64,000 nucleotides of DNA from JAAXHF01 sp963665955 (GCA_965231765.1 OZ246887.1:1116001-1180000), one strand, 5' to 3'. Shown: positions 9,535 through 18,845, counted from the stretch's first letter. Notes: generated from the sequence alone by a model not told the origin. Program-made: numbers and translations.

Positions 9535-12039
9535 ATGGAGTCCTTTTTTCGTGGGATTATCCGCTTTCGGTATTGTGTCATTGGCCTGGTCCTGGCCTGC
9601 ACCGGTTTGGCCTGGGGGCAACTGCAATCGTTACGCTTTGAAGGCGATGCGGATGCCTTCCTGCCTCAAAATGACCCAGTCATGAGTTATAACGACGTGG
9701 TCGAGGATCGCTTTGGCATACGTGACTTGGTCATTGTCGGTGTGCTCAACAAGAATCCAAATGAAAACGGCGTCTTTAATCCGCGTACCCTGGCGACGAT
9801 TAAAGAATTCTCCGAAAAGATCGCCCTGCTGCCTGGGATTAAAGCTATTCGGGATGAAGATGTCGCCAGCGTGGCCACGCTCGATAATATCACTGGTACG
9901 GTCGATGGCATGGCCGTCGATCCATTTATGGAAACAGTCCCGCAATCGTCTCAGGCACTCGAAGCGCTCAAGCAGGCTCTCTTTCACAACTCCATGTTCG
10001 TCAATTGGATCGTCTCCCAGGACGGCACCGGCATGCTCATTATGGCCAAGATGGAACCTGGCGAAGGGACTGCCGAGGGCACGGCCAAACGTATGGCCAT
10101 TTATACCACGATCCGGGATATGGTGACGGCAAAAAAAGCGGCCGGCGCGCCTGAAGACTTCCACATTGCGGGCCAAGGAGCAATGGAAGTCACCTTCGAA
10201 GAAGACATGCGGATCGACATGGAGCGCTTCATGCCGCTGGTCTTCCTGGTCGTCCTCATCACCCTGTACTGCACCTACCGCAGCGTGCGGGGGGTGCTGC
10301 TACCGCTGGCCGTCGTAATCGTCTCCGTCATCTGGACCATGGGTATCATGGCCACGCTCGGCGTCCCGATGTATTCCATCTCGACCATGATGCCGGTGGT
10401 CCTGATGGCGATTGGGGTGGCAGACGGCATTCACATTTTGAGTCGGTATTACGACGAACTCTTAGCCCACCCCGATACGTCTTCCTCTGAGGCAGTCCTT
10501 GTCTCTATGCGTGAAATGTGGCGGCCGGTCGTGTTTACCTCACTGACAACGGCGGCCGGGTTTCTGTCTTTTCTGACCTCCAATATCCTGCCGATACGCT
10601 ATTTTGGCATTTTCACCGCGCTAGGTGTGGTGGCTGCCATGGTGTTCTCAATCACCTTTTTTCCGGCCATGCTGAGCCTCTTGCCAAGCAAACTCGGTCG
10701 GAGTTTACGCAAGCAGATGGAGCGCAGTCAGGACACCGAAGCGACAGGTTGGGCAGCCCAATCGCTCTCTCGCTTAGGTCTGAGTGTCGCCCGTCGGCCG
10801 CTCGTCGTCTGGCTGTCAACGGCTGTCGTTGTTGGGGCGTGCCTGATTGGTGCCCAGCGAGTTATTGTCGATTCGTCATTCATCCAGATGGCGGACCCGA
10901 AGAGTCCGATACGGATAGCAGATGATGTGCTCCGCGAGACGTTTCAGGGCACCCTCCCCCTCTACATCGCGATTGAAGGTCACAGCCCAGATCTGCTCAA
11001 GGACCCTGGTCTCTTACATAAGCTTGACAAGCTCCAATCCACCGTCGAGCAAGATCCCATCGTCGGGGGCTCGTTGTCTTTGGCCGAGTATATTAAGCGC
11101 ATGCACCGGGTCATGAATGAGGACCGTCCAGAGATGGAAGTCATTCCGACCTCGCAAGACCTCGTCGCCCAGTACTTGTTGCTGTATTCCTTCTCTGGCG
11201 ATCCTGACGACTTTGATGAAATCGTCGATTATGACTATCAGCATGCCAACGTATCCGTCTTTTTGCGCTCAGATAGTACGCTCGAAATCGAACGCGTCGT
11301 TGAGACGATTCAGGACTTTGCGATCCGCAAATTTGGCCTACCAGACCAAGCGGCGACTATCGACTCGGGGGATCAGGACCCATTCGCGGTCAAGTTCGGA
11401 CGCTGGCTGGCCGGGATTACACCGACGCTCATCAGCTGGGAGACAAACAGCGGCTTTCGGATTGGCATTGCCGGGAATGGCTATCTGACCAATCGGTTCA
11501 ACGAATTAGTTGTTGCCGGGCAATTGTCGAGTCTGGTGGTGTCCCTCGGGGCAGTGTTTTTGTTGAGCGCCTTTATGTTTCGCTCCTGGGCCGCTGGCCT
11601 GATCAATATTATTCCGATCAGCTTGGTCATGATCTTCAGTTTTGGCTTGCTCGGCTTGTTGGATATCCCGCTGGAGATTGGCAAATCGCTGACCGCGTCG
11701 ATGGTCATTGGCATTGGCGTCGATTATACGATTCATTTTTTGAATAAATACCGGGTCAAGGTCCGGGAAGGTTTGCAGGACGCCGAGCAGATTACGGCAG
11801 CCACAATGGCGACCTCTGGCAAAGCCATCTTTTTTAATGCGCTGGTTGTAGCGGCTGGCTTCTTAGTCTTTCTCATCTCGAACTTTCGACCCAATTTTTA
11901 TCTGGGCGCGATGTTGTCGCTCAACATGGTCGCGTGTCTCTTAGTTTCTATGACTGTGCTGCCAACGATCCTGAATAGGTTTAAACCCCGCTTTGTGTAT
12001 GGAGCAGAAAAGATGTCGGTGGTACACGACGCTGCCTGA
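9535..12039 (+). CDS. RND/MMPL family transporter
   Basis: An 834-aa inner-membrane transporter of the MMPL/RND superfamily, probably moving lipids or hydrophobic compounds by proton exchange. The hallmark arrangement is present twice. One N-terminal membrane helix is followed by a ~200-residue periplasmic domain and five helices, including GVADGIHILSRYYDELL. The second half repeats this and ends with GIGVDYTIHFLNKYRV. The G-x-x-D-Y motifs carry the charged transmembrane residues of the family. The start has CAAGGAG eleven bases upstream. The SDR at 12086 and the reductase at 12907 follow on the same strand with short gaps. It is not close in sequence to the second MMPL protein at 53164-55602. 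Confidence 0.93.
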   Translation: MESFFRGIIRFRYCVIGLVLACTGLAWGQLQSLRFEGDADAFLPQNDPVMSYNDVVEDRFGIRDLVIVGVLNKNPNENGVFNPRTLATIKEFSEKIALLPGIKAIRDEDVASVATLDNITGTVDGMAVDPFMETVPQSSQALEALKQALFHNSMFVNWIVSQDGTGMLIMAKMEPGEGTAEGTAKRMAIYTTIRDMVTAKKAAGAPEDFHIAGQGAMEVTFEEDMRIDMERFMPLVFLVVLITLYCTYRSVRGVLLPLAVVIVSVIWTMGIMATLGVPMYSISTMMPVVLMAIGVADGIHILSRYYDELLAHPDTSSSEAVLVSMREMWRPVVFTSLTTAAGFLSFLTSNILPIRYFGIFTALGVVAAMVFSITFFPAMLSLLPSKLGRSLRKQMERSQDTEATGWAAQSLSRLGLSVARRPLVVWLSTAVVVGACLIGAQRVIVDSSFIQMADPKSPIRIADDVLRETFQGTLPLYIAIEGHSPDLLKDPGLLHKLDKLQSTVEQDPIVGGSLSLAEYIKRMHRVMNEDRPEMEVIPTSQDLVAQYLLLYSFSGDPDDFDEIVDYDYQHANVSVFLRSDSTLEIERVVETIQDFAIRKFGLPDQAATIDSGDQDPFAVKFGRWLAGITPTLISWETNSGFRIGIAGNGYLTNRFNELVVAGQLSSLVVSLGAVFLLSAFMFRSWAAGLINIIPISLVMIFSFGLLGLLDIPLEIGKSLTASMVIGIGVDYTIHFLNKYRVKVREGLQDAEQITAATMATSGKAIFFNALVVAAGFLVFLISNFRPNFYLGAMLSLNMVACLLVSMTVLPTILNRFKPRFVYGAEKMSVVHDAA

Positions 12040-12085
12040 GGACAACACAGACGCACCCAAGCCGTCAAAAATACGGAGGACAGAC

Positions 12086-12868
12086 ATGGAACTCATGAAC
12101 AAAATCGTAGTCGTTACCGGCGGAGCCAGTGGTATCGGTCGGGCGCTGTGTCGGCGTTTCAAGGCCGCAGGTGCACAGGCGGTCGTTGTGGTCGATATGA
12201 ATGCGGCAGGAGCAGAGACTGTCGCCGCTGAGATTGGCGGGGTGGCAATGACAGCCGACGTCTCCAAAGAGAGCGATGTCCTGCCTGTCATCAATCAAAC
12301 AGAGCGCGACATTGGGCCGATCGATTTGTTCTGTTCAAATGCAGGCATCGCCCGGAGCGGCGGCGTGGAAACGCCAGACAAGGCGTGGCAGAAAAGCTGG
12401 GAAGTAAATGTCATGGCGCATATCTATGCGGCCCGAACACTGGTACCGCGCATGGTTGAACGGGGGGGCGGGTATTTGCTGAATACCGTCTCGGCGGCCG
12501 GTCTACTGAATCAGATTGGTTCCGCGTCCTACGGCGTGACCAAACACGCCGCGATTGGCTTTGGCGAGTGGCTGGCGATTACCCACGCCCACCAGGGCCT
12601 CAAAGTCTCTGTCCTGTGTCCACAAGCAGTTCGGACTGCCATGCTGACCGATAATGAGAGTACCAGAGCAGCCAGCGTTGATGGCTTGATGGAACCAGAA
12701 GAATTAGCAGAGGTGGTGATTGACGGTTTGCGTGCCGAACGCTTCCTGATTTTACCGCACCCTGAAGTGCTGGAATATATGCGTCGTAAGACAGGCGACT
12801 ATGATCGCTGGCTCACAGGCATGAACCGCTTGCAAGAGCGTCTCGGTGCAGCGCCAGAAGAAAAGTAA
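12086..12868 (+). CDS. SDR family NAD(P)-dependent oxidoreductase
   Basis: A 260-aa classical short-chain dehydrogenase. It shows TGGASGIG near residue 11, SNAG near residue 78, and the catalytic Y-G-V-T-K near residue 150 after a Ser in NTVSAAG. The ATG at 12086 is chosen because ACGGAGG lies nine bases before it; the open frame extends back to 11993 but that part overlaps the MMPL gene and is not SDR-like. It is followed after 38 bases by a medium-chain reductase, and these two with the MMPL transporter make a plausible transcript. The substrate is unknown. Confidence 0.92.
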   Translation: MELMNKIVVVTGGASGIGRALCRRFKAAGAQAVVVVDMNAAGAETVAAEIGGVAMTADVSKESDVLPVINQTERDIGPIDLFCSNAGIARSGGVETPDKAWQKSWEVNVMAHIYAARTLVPRMVERGGGYLLNTVSAAGLLNQIGSASYGVTKHAAIGFGEWLAITHAHQGLKVSVLCPQAVRTAMLTDNESTRAASVDGLMEPEELAEVVIDGLRAERFLILPHPEVLEYMRRKTGDYDRWLTGMNRLQERLGAAPEEK

Positions 12869-12906
12869 ATATGCGGCCTGGACAACTCAAAAAGGAGAAA
12901 ACAGCC

Positions 12907-13923
12907 ATGTCCAACCGACAGATACTGGTGAAAGAGTTACCCCAAGGCCAGCTCCAGGAGAAACACTTCACAATGCACGAAGCCGCACGCCCCGAGCCTG
13001 GGCCCGGAGAAGTCCTCACCCGTACGGTGTTGCTCTCCTTAGATCCTGCCAATCGCGCCTGGATGCAAGGCGCGACCTATCGTGCCCCCGTTTTGCCCGG
13101 CGAAGTCATGTCAGGTTATGCCTTAGCCGAGGTGATGGAATCCAAAGATCCGCGCTTTCAAGCGGGTCAAATTGTCGAATGCGAAAACGGCTGGCAAGAG
13201 TTTGCCTGCCAGCCGGCAGATACCCTCACATCGGTACAGCAGCGCACCGCCCTTTCCCACCATATGTCTGTCCTGGGCCTGACGGGTTTAACCGCCTACT
13301 TTGGTCTGCTCGACATCGGTCAGCCACGTCCAGGCGAAACCGTACTTGTCTCAGCCGCAGCAGGTGCGACTGGGAGTGTGGCTGGACAGATTGCACGGAT
13401 TGCGGGTTGCCGAGTTGTCGGCATTGCCGGTTCGGATGAGAAATGCTCCTGGCTGACTGACGAATTAGGCTTTCACGCGTCGATCAATTACAAGACGCAA
13501 AAAGTTGCCAGAGCCATCAAGGAGACCTGCCCGTCAGGCGTCGATGTCTTTTTTGATAACACCGGCGGAGATATTCTTGACGCGACTCTGTTTCGTATGA
13601 ACCAGGGTGGCCGAGTCGTGTGCTGTGGCGCCGTCTCGCAGTACGACACGGATACTCCCGCCCCTGGTCCGCGCGGGGTACCTGGGCTGATCATCACCAA
13701 ACGCCTGCGCATGCAAGGTTTCATTGTGATGGACTATTTCCATCAACGCGAAATTGCTGAAGACAAACTGGCGAGCTGGCTCGAAGCCGGGCAGCTGGTG
13801 GCTCGTGAGGATATTCTGGAAGGACTGGAGAGTGCACCTCAGGGGCTGATTGGACTCTTAGGCGGTGAGAATATTGGGAAGCGCATGGTCCGAGTGGCAC
13901 CCGAACCGGCGCGACAAGAGTAG
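12907..13923 (+). CDS. NADP-dependent oxidoreductase, MDR/leukotriene B4 12-hydroxydehydrogenase-like
   Basis: A 338-aa zinc-independent medium-chain reductase of the PTGR/YncB group, which reduce alpha,beta-unsaturated ketones or aldehydes with NADPH. Visible are LSLDPANRAWM near residue 40, the Rossmann motif SAAAGATGSVAGQIARI near residue 155, FDNTGGDILD, and the C-terminal GENIGKRMVRV. No zinc-ligand cysteines are present, as expected for this group. The ATG at 12907 has AAAGGAG ten bases upstream; the longer frame has no start support. Together with the preceding SDR it could detoxify or process an unsaturated carbonyl compound, which is inference. Confidence 0.93.
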   Translation: MSNRQILVKELPQGQLQEKHFTMHEAARPEPGPGEVLTRTVLLSLDPANRAWMQGATYRAPVLPGEVMSGYALAEVMESKDPRFQAGQIVECENGWQEFACQPADTLTSVQQRTALSHHMSVLGLTGLTAYFGLLDIGQPRPGETVLVSAAAGATGSVAGQIARIAGCRVVGIAGSDEKCSWLTDELGFHASINYKTQKVARAIKETCPSGVDVFFDNTGGDILDATLFRMNQGGRVVCCGAVSQYDTDTPAPGPRGVPGLIITKRLRMQGFIVMDYFHQREIAEDKLASWLEAGQLVAREDILEGLESAPQGLIGLLGGENIGKRMVRVAPEPARQE

Positions 13924-13944
13924 GGCTGGTGTCCCTGCCCGCCT
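13921..13944. repeat. 24-bp dispersed repeat, copy 1
   Basis: TAGGGCTGGTGTCCCTGCCC followed by GCCT occurs here, at the stop codon of the reductase. It recurs with one mismatch at 21343-21366. Both copies lie between convergent genes, and each can form a short GGGC/GCCC hairpin, so they may act as terminator-like elements. Confidence 0.55.
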
Positions 13945-14014
13945 TCCGCCTCATGCTGACGCAAAACATCATCACAAGAAGTAAGGAGGCTAGGGCCTGC
14001 CCCACCAGTGCAAT

Positions 14015-15199
14015 CTACGCAACCTCAAACAATCCAGCTGCGCCCATACCGCCACCAACACACATGGTGATGACCACATACCGCGAGCCACGCCGCTTGC
14101 CTTCGATCAAGGCATGTCCAACCATACGCGAACCGCTCATGCCGTACGGATGGCCAATCGAGATCGCCCCACCGTTGACGTTGAGTTTGTCGTTCGGAAT
14201 GCCGAGCTGATCGCGACAGTAGAGCACCTGGCAGGCAAATGCTTCATTGAGTTCCCACAGGTCGATGTCAGCCATCTTGAGATTGTTGCGCTCGAGCAGC
14301 TTGGGCACGGCAAAGACTGGTCCAATGCCCATCTCGTCAGGCTCGCAGCCGGCGACGGCCATGCCACGATAGATGCCGAGTGGCTCAAGACCACGTTCCT
14401 TGGCATGCTCACGCTCCATCAGGACACACGCGGAAACTCCATCTGACAGCTGGCTTGCATTGCCAGCCGTGATGAATCCGCCCTCGCCCATGACTGGCGG
14501 CAGGGCGGCTAAGCCCGAGGCTGTGGTAGACGGGCGATTACACTCATCTCGATCAATCGTAATCTCTTGACGCGTCTGCTCACCCGTCTCTTTATCAGTG
14601 AACAGCTTGGTCACGGTAACCGGGATGATCTCGTCATCAAAGCGCCCAGCCTGCTGCGCCTCAGCCGTTCGCGTCTGGCTCTGGAGCGAGTATGCATCCT
14701 GTGCTTCACGGGAGACGTTGTAGCGCTTGGAGACCACTTCAGCCGTATCAAGCATCGCCATATACAGATCAGGCGCCTGAGCGAGAGCGTTTGCGTCTTC
14801 GCTACGATATTCGTTCTGATGATCGTTCTGGACAAGACTGATGGACTCTATCCCGCCCGCGACGACGGTCTGCATACCATCAGCAATAATCTGCTTGGCT
14901 GCCATCGAGATACTCATCAACCCCGAGGAACACTGACGATCAATCGTCTGGCCAGACACGCTCACAGGCAGCCCCGCGGCCAAACCGCACTGGCGGGCCA
15001 CATTATACCCCTGGGAGCCTTCCTGCAGCGCAGCCCCCATAATGAGGTCGTCAATCTCATTCGGCTCGACCTTTGCCCGTTGGATGGCTGCCTTGATCAC
15101 GGGGGCGGCCAGCGTTGGCGTGGTGGTATCGTTGAAGGCGCCTCGGTAGGCTTTCCCGATGGGCGTCCGCGCGGTGGATACAATGACAGCTTCTCTCAT
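14015..15199 (-). CDS. Thiolase (acetyl-CoA C-acyltransferase)
   Basis: A 394-aa thiolase that cleaves 3-ketoacyl-CoA or condenses acetyl-CoA. The acyl-accepting Cys is in DRQCSSGLMS near residue 88. The catalytic His is in SIGHPYGMSG near residue 348, and the second Cys in TMCVGGGMG near residue 378. The N-terminal VSTARTPIG is typical. The length matches degradative thiolases. It starts at an ATG with GAGGAG upstream and stands alone on the minus strand, divergent from the LLM gene at 15400. A role in beta-oxidation of side chains or fatty acids is likely, but no acyl-CoA dehydrogenase or hydratase is in the window. Confidence 0.95.
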   Translation of the reverse strand: MREAVIVSTARTPIGKAYRGAFNDTTTPTLAAPVIKAAIQRAKVEPNEIDDLIMGAALQEGSQGYNVARQCGLAAGLPVSVSGQTIDRQCSSGLMSISMAAKQIIADGMQTVVAGGIESISLVQNDHQNEYRSEDANALAQAPDLYMAMLDTAEVVSKRYNVSREAQDAYSLQSQTRTAEAQQAGRFDDEIIPVTVTKLFTDKETGEQTRQEITIDRDECNRPSTTASGLAALPPVMGEGGFITAGNASQLSDGVSACVLMEREHAKERGLEPLGIYRGMAVAGCEPDEMGIGPVFAVPKLLERNNLKMADIDLWELNEAFACQVLYCRDQLGIPNDKLNVNGGAISIGHPYGMSGSRMVGHALIEGKRRGSRYVVITMCVGGGMGAAGLFEVA

Positions 15200-15245
15200 A
15201 CAAAACTCCTCTCTGTTCCTGGTTAATAAGCATAGTAAGTGCCAT

Positions 15246-15293
15246 CTTCTCCAGTCTCATGCAAGCTCCTGATCTTCACATTAGGAGAAGATC
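15246..15293 (+). promoter_or_regulatory. Overlapping inverted repeats in divergent thiolase/LLM control region
   Basis: The 200-base gap between the divergent thiolase and LLM starts holds GATCTTC (15271-15277) facing GAAGATC (15287-15293). It also holds CTTCTCC (15246-15252) facing GGAGAAG (15284-15290). The two pairings are mutually exclusive. The second arm is followed by CTTTTGGGTTTT. This could be an operator or an attenuator; no clear -35/-10 pair was found. Confidence 0.35.
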
Positions 15294-15399
15294 CTTTTGG
15301 GTTTTCTCGTCTAGCCGCATCCATGGAGTGGCTGGAAGGAGTGTGATACGTCAGGGAAGGAACAGCAGAATGACTCAAAATCAAAGGGAGGAGAATCGG

Positions 15400-16608
15400 A
15401 TGAAATTTGGCATCTTTTACGAGCTCCAGCTACCGCGCCCATGGACCGAAAACGCGGAGTATGAGCTATTTACCAATTCACTCAACCAGATCGAGCTGGC
15501 CGATAAGCTGAGCTACGACTATGCCTGGGAAGTCGAACATCACTTTTTAGAAGAATACTCGCACTCTTCCGCCCCTGAGGTGTTTCTTGCTGCTGCCAGT
15601 CAGCGCACCAAGAACATCCGCCTGGGGCATGGCATCATCCAGCTGACGACGAACCACCCGGCTCGTGTCGCTGAGCGTGTCTCTAGCCTAGACCTCGTTT
15701 CAGGCGGTCGAATCGAGATGGGTATTGGCGAAGGCGGGAGTACGACCGAACTGCATCCTTTCGGTCGAAAATTCGGTGAAAAACGTGAGGTCTGGGAAGA
15801 GGCCGTGCGTTGCGTTATTCCCATGTTTAGCAACGAATGCTGGGAGTTTCATGGTAAATGGTTTGACTTCCCGGCGCGCAACGTGCTGCCGAAGCCGATG
15901 CAGAAACCACATCCGCCTTTATGGGTCGCCTGTAGCCAGATCGAAACGATCCAAATGGCTGGCGAGCGGGGTATGGGCGCGCTCGGATTTCAGTTTGTCT
16001 CGGGCGATGCAGCGACCGCATGGGTGAATTGTTATTACAACTCGATTACCAAGCGCCTCGACAAACTGTGCGATTATCCGATTAATCCTAACATCGCTCT
16101 GGTGTCGAACTTCATGTGCGCGCCAACAGATGAAGAAGCTTTGGCCCGCGCTGAAGGAGCGACCTTCTTTGCGTTTGCACTACAGTTCTACGCTCGTCAT
16201 GGCGATGTTGTGCCTGGCACGGTGAACCTCTGGGATGAATATCAAGAATTTCGCAAAACGCCTGAAGGTAAAAAAATGCACCGCGCACGTGGCCTGATCG
16301 GGTCGCCTGAAACAATCCGTCGCAAACTGCGCAAGTTTGAAGAAAGTCATGTTGATCAGATCATCTTGCTCAACCAGGCCGGAAAAACCACACATCAAGA
16401 TATCATGGACAGCCTGCAGCTATTCGCCGATGAGGTGATGCCAGAGTTCCACAAACGCGATCCCAAACATCAGGAATGGAAGCAGGCCGTGCTGTCAGGC
16501 AACATGCAACTCGAAGAGGTCGATACCGCCCCCCACACCATATTCAGCACCGCAGCCCCAACGGACCGCGAGGGCATGGACGCCGGGCTGAACATTGTCA
16601 ATGCCTAA
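15400..16608 (+). CDS. LLM class flavin-dependent oxidoreductase (luciferase-like)
   Basis: A 402-aa luciferase-fold flavin enzyme. It begins MKFGIFYELQLPRPW, and shows AWEVEHHFLEEYSHSS near residue 45, LGHGIIQLTTNHPARVAE, LVSGGRIEMGIGEGG, and later GLIGSPETIRRKL. The ATG at 15400 is preceded by AAAGGGAGGAG; upstream in-frame starts at 15370 and 15259 precede that site and are rejected. It belongs to a different subgroup from the LLM enzyme at 5837, with a longer C-terminal part. The substrate is unknown. It is a single plus-strand gene ending 19 bases from the opposing GNAT gene. Confidence 0.92.
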   Translation: MKFGIFYELQLPRPWTENAEYELFTNSLNQIELADKLSYDYAWEVEHHFLEEYSHSSAPEVFLAAASQRTKNIRLGHGIIQLTTNHPARVAERVSSLDLVSGGRIEMGIGEGGSTTELHPFGRKFGEKREVWEEAVRCVIPMFSNECWEFHGKWFDFPARNVLPKPMQKPHPPLWVACSQIETIQMAGERGMGALGFQFVSGDAATAWVNCYYNSITKRLDKLCDYPINPNIALVSNFMCAPTDEEALARAEGATFFAFALQFYARHGDVVPGTVNLWDEYQEFRKTPEGKKMHRARGLIGSPETIRRKLRKFEESHVDQIILLNQAGKTTHQDIMDSLQLFADEVMPEFHKRDPKHQEWKQAVLSGNMQLEEVDTAPHTIFSTAAPTDREGMDAGLNIVNA

Positions 16609-16627
16609 GCGCTCTTGCTGAAGTGCT

Positions 16628-17248
16628 TCAGCCTAACCGCCGGACGACGCAACTCACCCGAGCCGCATCGTCCGGGCTGACCTCATTTGGCATGATCCCT
16701 TTGTCTGTAGCAACGGCTTTCAGTTCAGCATCGACCCAGCTCGCAACAACTGCAAAACCACGATCTTGGTATGCTTTCGCAGGCTGGCCGCCCATGAAGG
16801 CCATGATGGGACGCGGAGCCGGAACGGCTTTGGCAACGACGGCTTCGAATCCCGCCCGTTTAGCCCACTCAAGAAAATGATCAAGCAGATGCAGTCCAAT
16901 ACCGCGTCCCTGATACCGAGCGTCTCTATCATCCGTGTCGTCGAGTTGCCCAACATGATAACAAAACACGGCTAGTGTCTGATCAGGCAGCGCCAAATCT
17001 CGCTCGCCAAAATCAGCCCAGTACAGAGGGTCCCACAAACTATCAGGCGAGCGAGTGCCAGGCACATAGCGGCGGAATTGAAGTTGGCCGACGTGCTGCT
17101 CCCCGTCGAAGGCAAGCACAGCGCTCGACCCGAGGTCGGCGATTCGCTGGCGCACCTCGTCAGCTTTTCCCTGATGGCCAATTGGGACGCTGCCGATATC
17201 CGCTGCGGTCATCGGCCGAAAAGAAATGGGAGCTGCTTCTTTGCTCAT
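16628..17248 (-). CDS. GNAT family N-acetyltransferase
   Basis: A 206-aa protein with a Gcn5-related acetyltransferase fold. The acetyl-CoA loop appears as RYQGRGIGLHLLDHFLEWAK, a fit to the R/Q-x-x-G-x-G/A motif A, near residue 120. It is followed by a strand GFEAVVAKAVP and AYQDRGFAVVASW. The first ~100 residues are less conserved. The start at 17248 is chosen for its AAGG upstream; an ATG 21 bases further up is possible. The gene is divergent from the small protein at 17358, across a control region with an inverted repeat. The substrate cannot be inferred. Confidence 0.82.
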   Translation of the reverse strand: MSKEAAPISFRPMTAADIGSVPIGHQGKADEVRQRIADLGSSAVLAFDGEQHVGQLQFRRYVPGTRSPDSLWDPLYWADFGERDLALPDQTLAVFCYHVGQLDDTDDRDARYQGRGIGLHLLDHFLEWAKRAGFEAVVAKAVPAPRPIMAFMGGQPAKAYQDRGFAVVASWVDAELKAVATDKGIMPNEVSPDDAARVSCVVRRLG

Positions 17249-17268
17249 GAGTGTGTACCTTATCGTCA

Positions 17269-17335
17269 CTGTACGCCGAAAAGCGACGACAGACTATATA
17301 TTTTTTGATTCTGACAAATATGATAAGGCGTACAG
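17269..17335. promoter_or_regulatory. Divergent promoter region with 9-bp inverted repeat
   Basis: CTGTACGCC (17269-17277) and GGCGTACAG (17327-17335) are perfect inverted copies flanking an AT-rich core containing TATATATTTTTTGA. A nested CCTTATC (17258-17264) / GATAAGG (17322-17328) pair is also present. The arrangement sits between the GNAT and 17358 starts and would suit an operator for both genes. Confidence 0.4.
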
Positions 17336-17357
17336 CATCTAAGGAGGACCTCAAACT

Positions 17358-17771
17358 ATGCCACTCGGAGAATTACTGTGCGATTACACAGGCAATATCA
17401 CGTCGGTCAAAGTCTTGCCGTTTGAGGGCACGGAGTTTGGCGCCAAATACGAGGTCACCCAGACTGGGACCTCAACAGGCAAGCTGAGCATCTCGGCGAT
17501 TGGCAGCAACTATGTCCAGGTCCACGCCGATGGCACCAGCACAACAAAATACTACGGTATCTGGACTCCTAAAGAGGGCGATCCGATTCTCGTCGAGTCG
17601 GGTGGCATGAGTGTTCCGCTCGGGGACGGCCGGGTTCGCTTCGGAACAACAGTGAAATTCAGGACTCGCTCGGAACAGTACGCCTGGCTCAATACCACTA
17701 TGTGTGGCTTTGAAGGTGAAGGCAATTTCTCAACTATGGAAATTAGCGGCCAGATCTACGAGTGGAAGTAA
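17358..17771 (+). CDS. Small unknown protein, possibly DUF3237-like
   Basis: A 137-aa protein that I do not recognise with certainty. It is predicted to be almost all beta strand. The C-terminal half contains GRVRFGTTVKFRT and YAWLNTTMCGFEGEG, whose pattern (Y-x-W-L-N followed by Gly-rich turn) resembles the DUF3237 family of small beta-barrel proteins; this is a weak match by eye. No signal peptide or membrane segment is present. AAGGAGG precedes the ATG by nine bases. The 2OG oxygenase begins 24 bases after its stop with its own ribosome site, so the two are likely cotranscribed and functionally linked. Confidence 0.8.
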   Translation: MPLGELLCDYTGNITSVKVLPFEGTEFGAKYEVTQTGTSTGKLSISAIGSNYVQVHADGTSTTKYYGIWTPKEGDPILVESGGMSVPLGDGRVRFGTTVKFRTRSEQYAWLNTTMCGFEGEGNFSTMEISGQIYEWK

Positions 17772-17795
17772 CCGTTTGAGAGAGGAGGTCTTCTT

Positions 17796-18836
17796 ATGCC
17801 TGCATCGTATGCCGTTCCTGTCATTGATATCGCTCCTTTCCGAGCCGGTACTCCTCGTGGCATGCAAGCCGTTATCCAAGAGGTCAGCCACGCCCTCGAA
17901 ACGATCGGCTTTTTTGTGATCACCGGCCATGGCCTGCCATCCGATTTACAGGCACGCACCCTGCGGGTCGCCCGCGATTTTTTTGACCTGCCGGAAGACG
18001 AGAAGCTGCGCTATTGCGATGTTCCCAGAACATTTATGGGCTATAACCCTCTTGGTGCAGAGCGGGTTGCCTATGCTCACAACGATGAATCAGCCCCCGA
18101 CCTCAAGACTAATTTTACTATGGGCCGCATGGACATTGGGGCTTCCGATCCCTATTACAACAGCGCAATAGGCAGACAGATGTATCAAGCCAACATCTGG
18201 CCCGAACGCCCGGCTGAGTTCCGATCAATACTGACGGAGTACTCTCACGCCGGGGAGCAATTAGCCCTCACCATTATGGAGGTGTTTGCTCTCGCGGTAG
18301 GTTTACCCCAGGGCTATTTCGCCGCTAAAGTTGAGAAGAGCATGAACTACCTGCGGGTCTTGGATTACCCTGCCCTCTCAACACCGCCTCGACCGAACCA
18401 ATTTCGTATCGGCCCCCACAGCGATTACGGCACCCTCACCCTGGTGACCTCTGATGGCCCAGGGCTTCAAGTGAAAACGCGAGCTGGAGCGTGGGAAGAT
18501 GTGCCGTATGTGCCTGATAGCATTCAGGTCAATATTGGCGACATGATGGAACAGTGGACGAATGACAAATGGGTCTCCACGCAGCATCGCGTCTTAGTCC
18601 CAGATGACCATGTAACCCGCCAGCAGCGGCGCCAAGCCATCGCATTTTTCCTGACCGCTAATTACGATACCGTGATTGCACCGTTCGAAACCCTGATTGA
18701 TGCCGATCACCCAGCCAAATACAAATCCGTCACAGCCGGAGAGGATTTGATGCAAAAGCTTATTCGGCAGTACACCCGTGAAGGGGAGGAAGAACAGGAA
18801 GAGCAGGCTCCCGCTGAGGGAGCAAGTCTGGCGTAG
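17796..18836 (+). CDS. Fe(II)/2-oxoglutarate-dependent oxygenase, isopenicillin N synthase-like
   Basis: A 346-aa double-stranded beta-helix oxygenase. The N-terminal DIOX_N region starts PVIDIAPF and includes the block GFFVITGHGLP. The iron triad is His208 and Asp210 (PHSDYGTLT) with His264 (STQHRVLVP). The usual 2-oxoglutarate-binding R-x-S is R-Q-A here (Arg279-Ala281), so the serine is replaced. The family includes gibberellin-type, flavonoid and antibiotic-biosynthesis enzymes, so hydroxylation or desaturation of a small molecule is likely. AGAGGAGG precedes the ATG. The C-terminus is a glutamate-rich tail, probably disordered. Confidence 0.92.
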   Translation: MPASYAVPVIDIAPFRAGTPRGMQAVIQEVSHALETIGFFVITGHGLPSDLQARTLRVARDFFDLPEDEKLRYCDVPRTFMGYNPLGAERVAYAHNDESAPDLKTNFTMGRMDIGASDPYYNSAIGRQMYQANIWPERPAEFRSILTEYSHAGEQLALTIMEVFALAVGLPQGYFAAKVEKSMNYLRVLDYPALSTPPRPNQFRIGPHSDYGTLTLVTSDGPGLQVKTRAGAWEDVPYVPDSIQVNIGDMMEQWTNDKWVSTQHRVLVPDDHVTRQQRRQAIAFFLTANYDTVIAPFETLIDADHPAKYKSVTAGEDLMQKLIRQYTREGEEEQEEQAPAEGASLA

Positions 18837-18845
18837 GCCCCTCCA

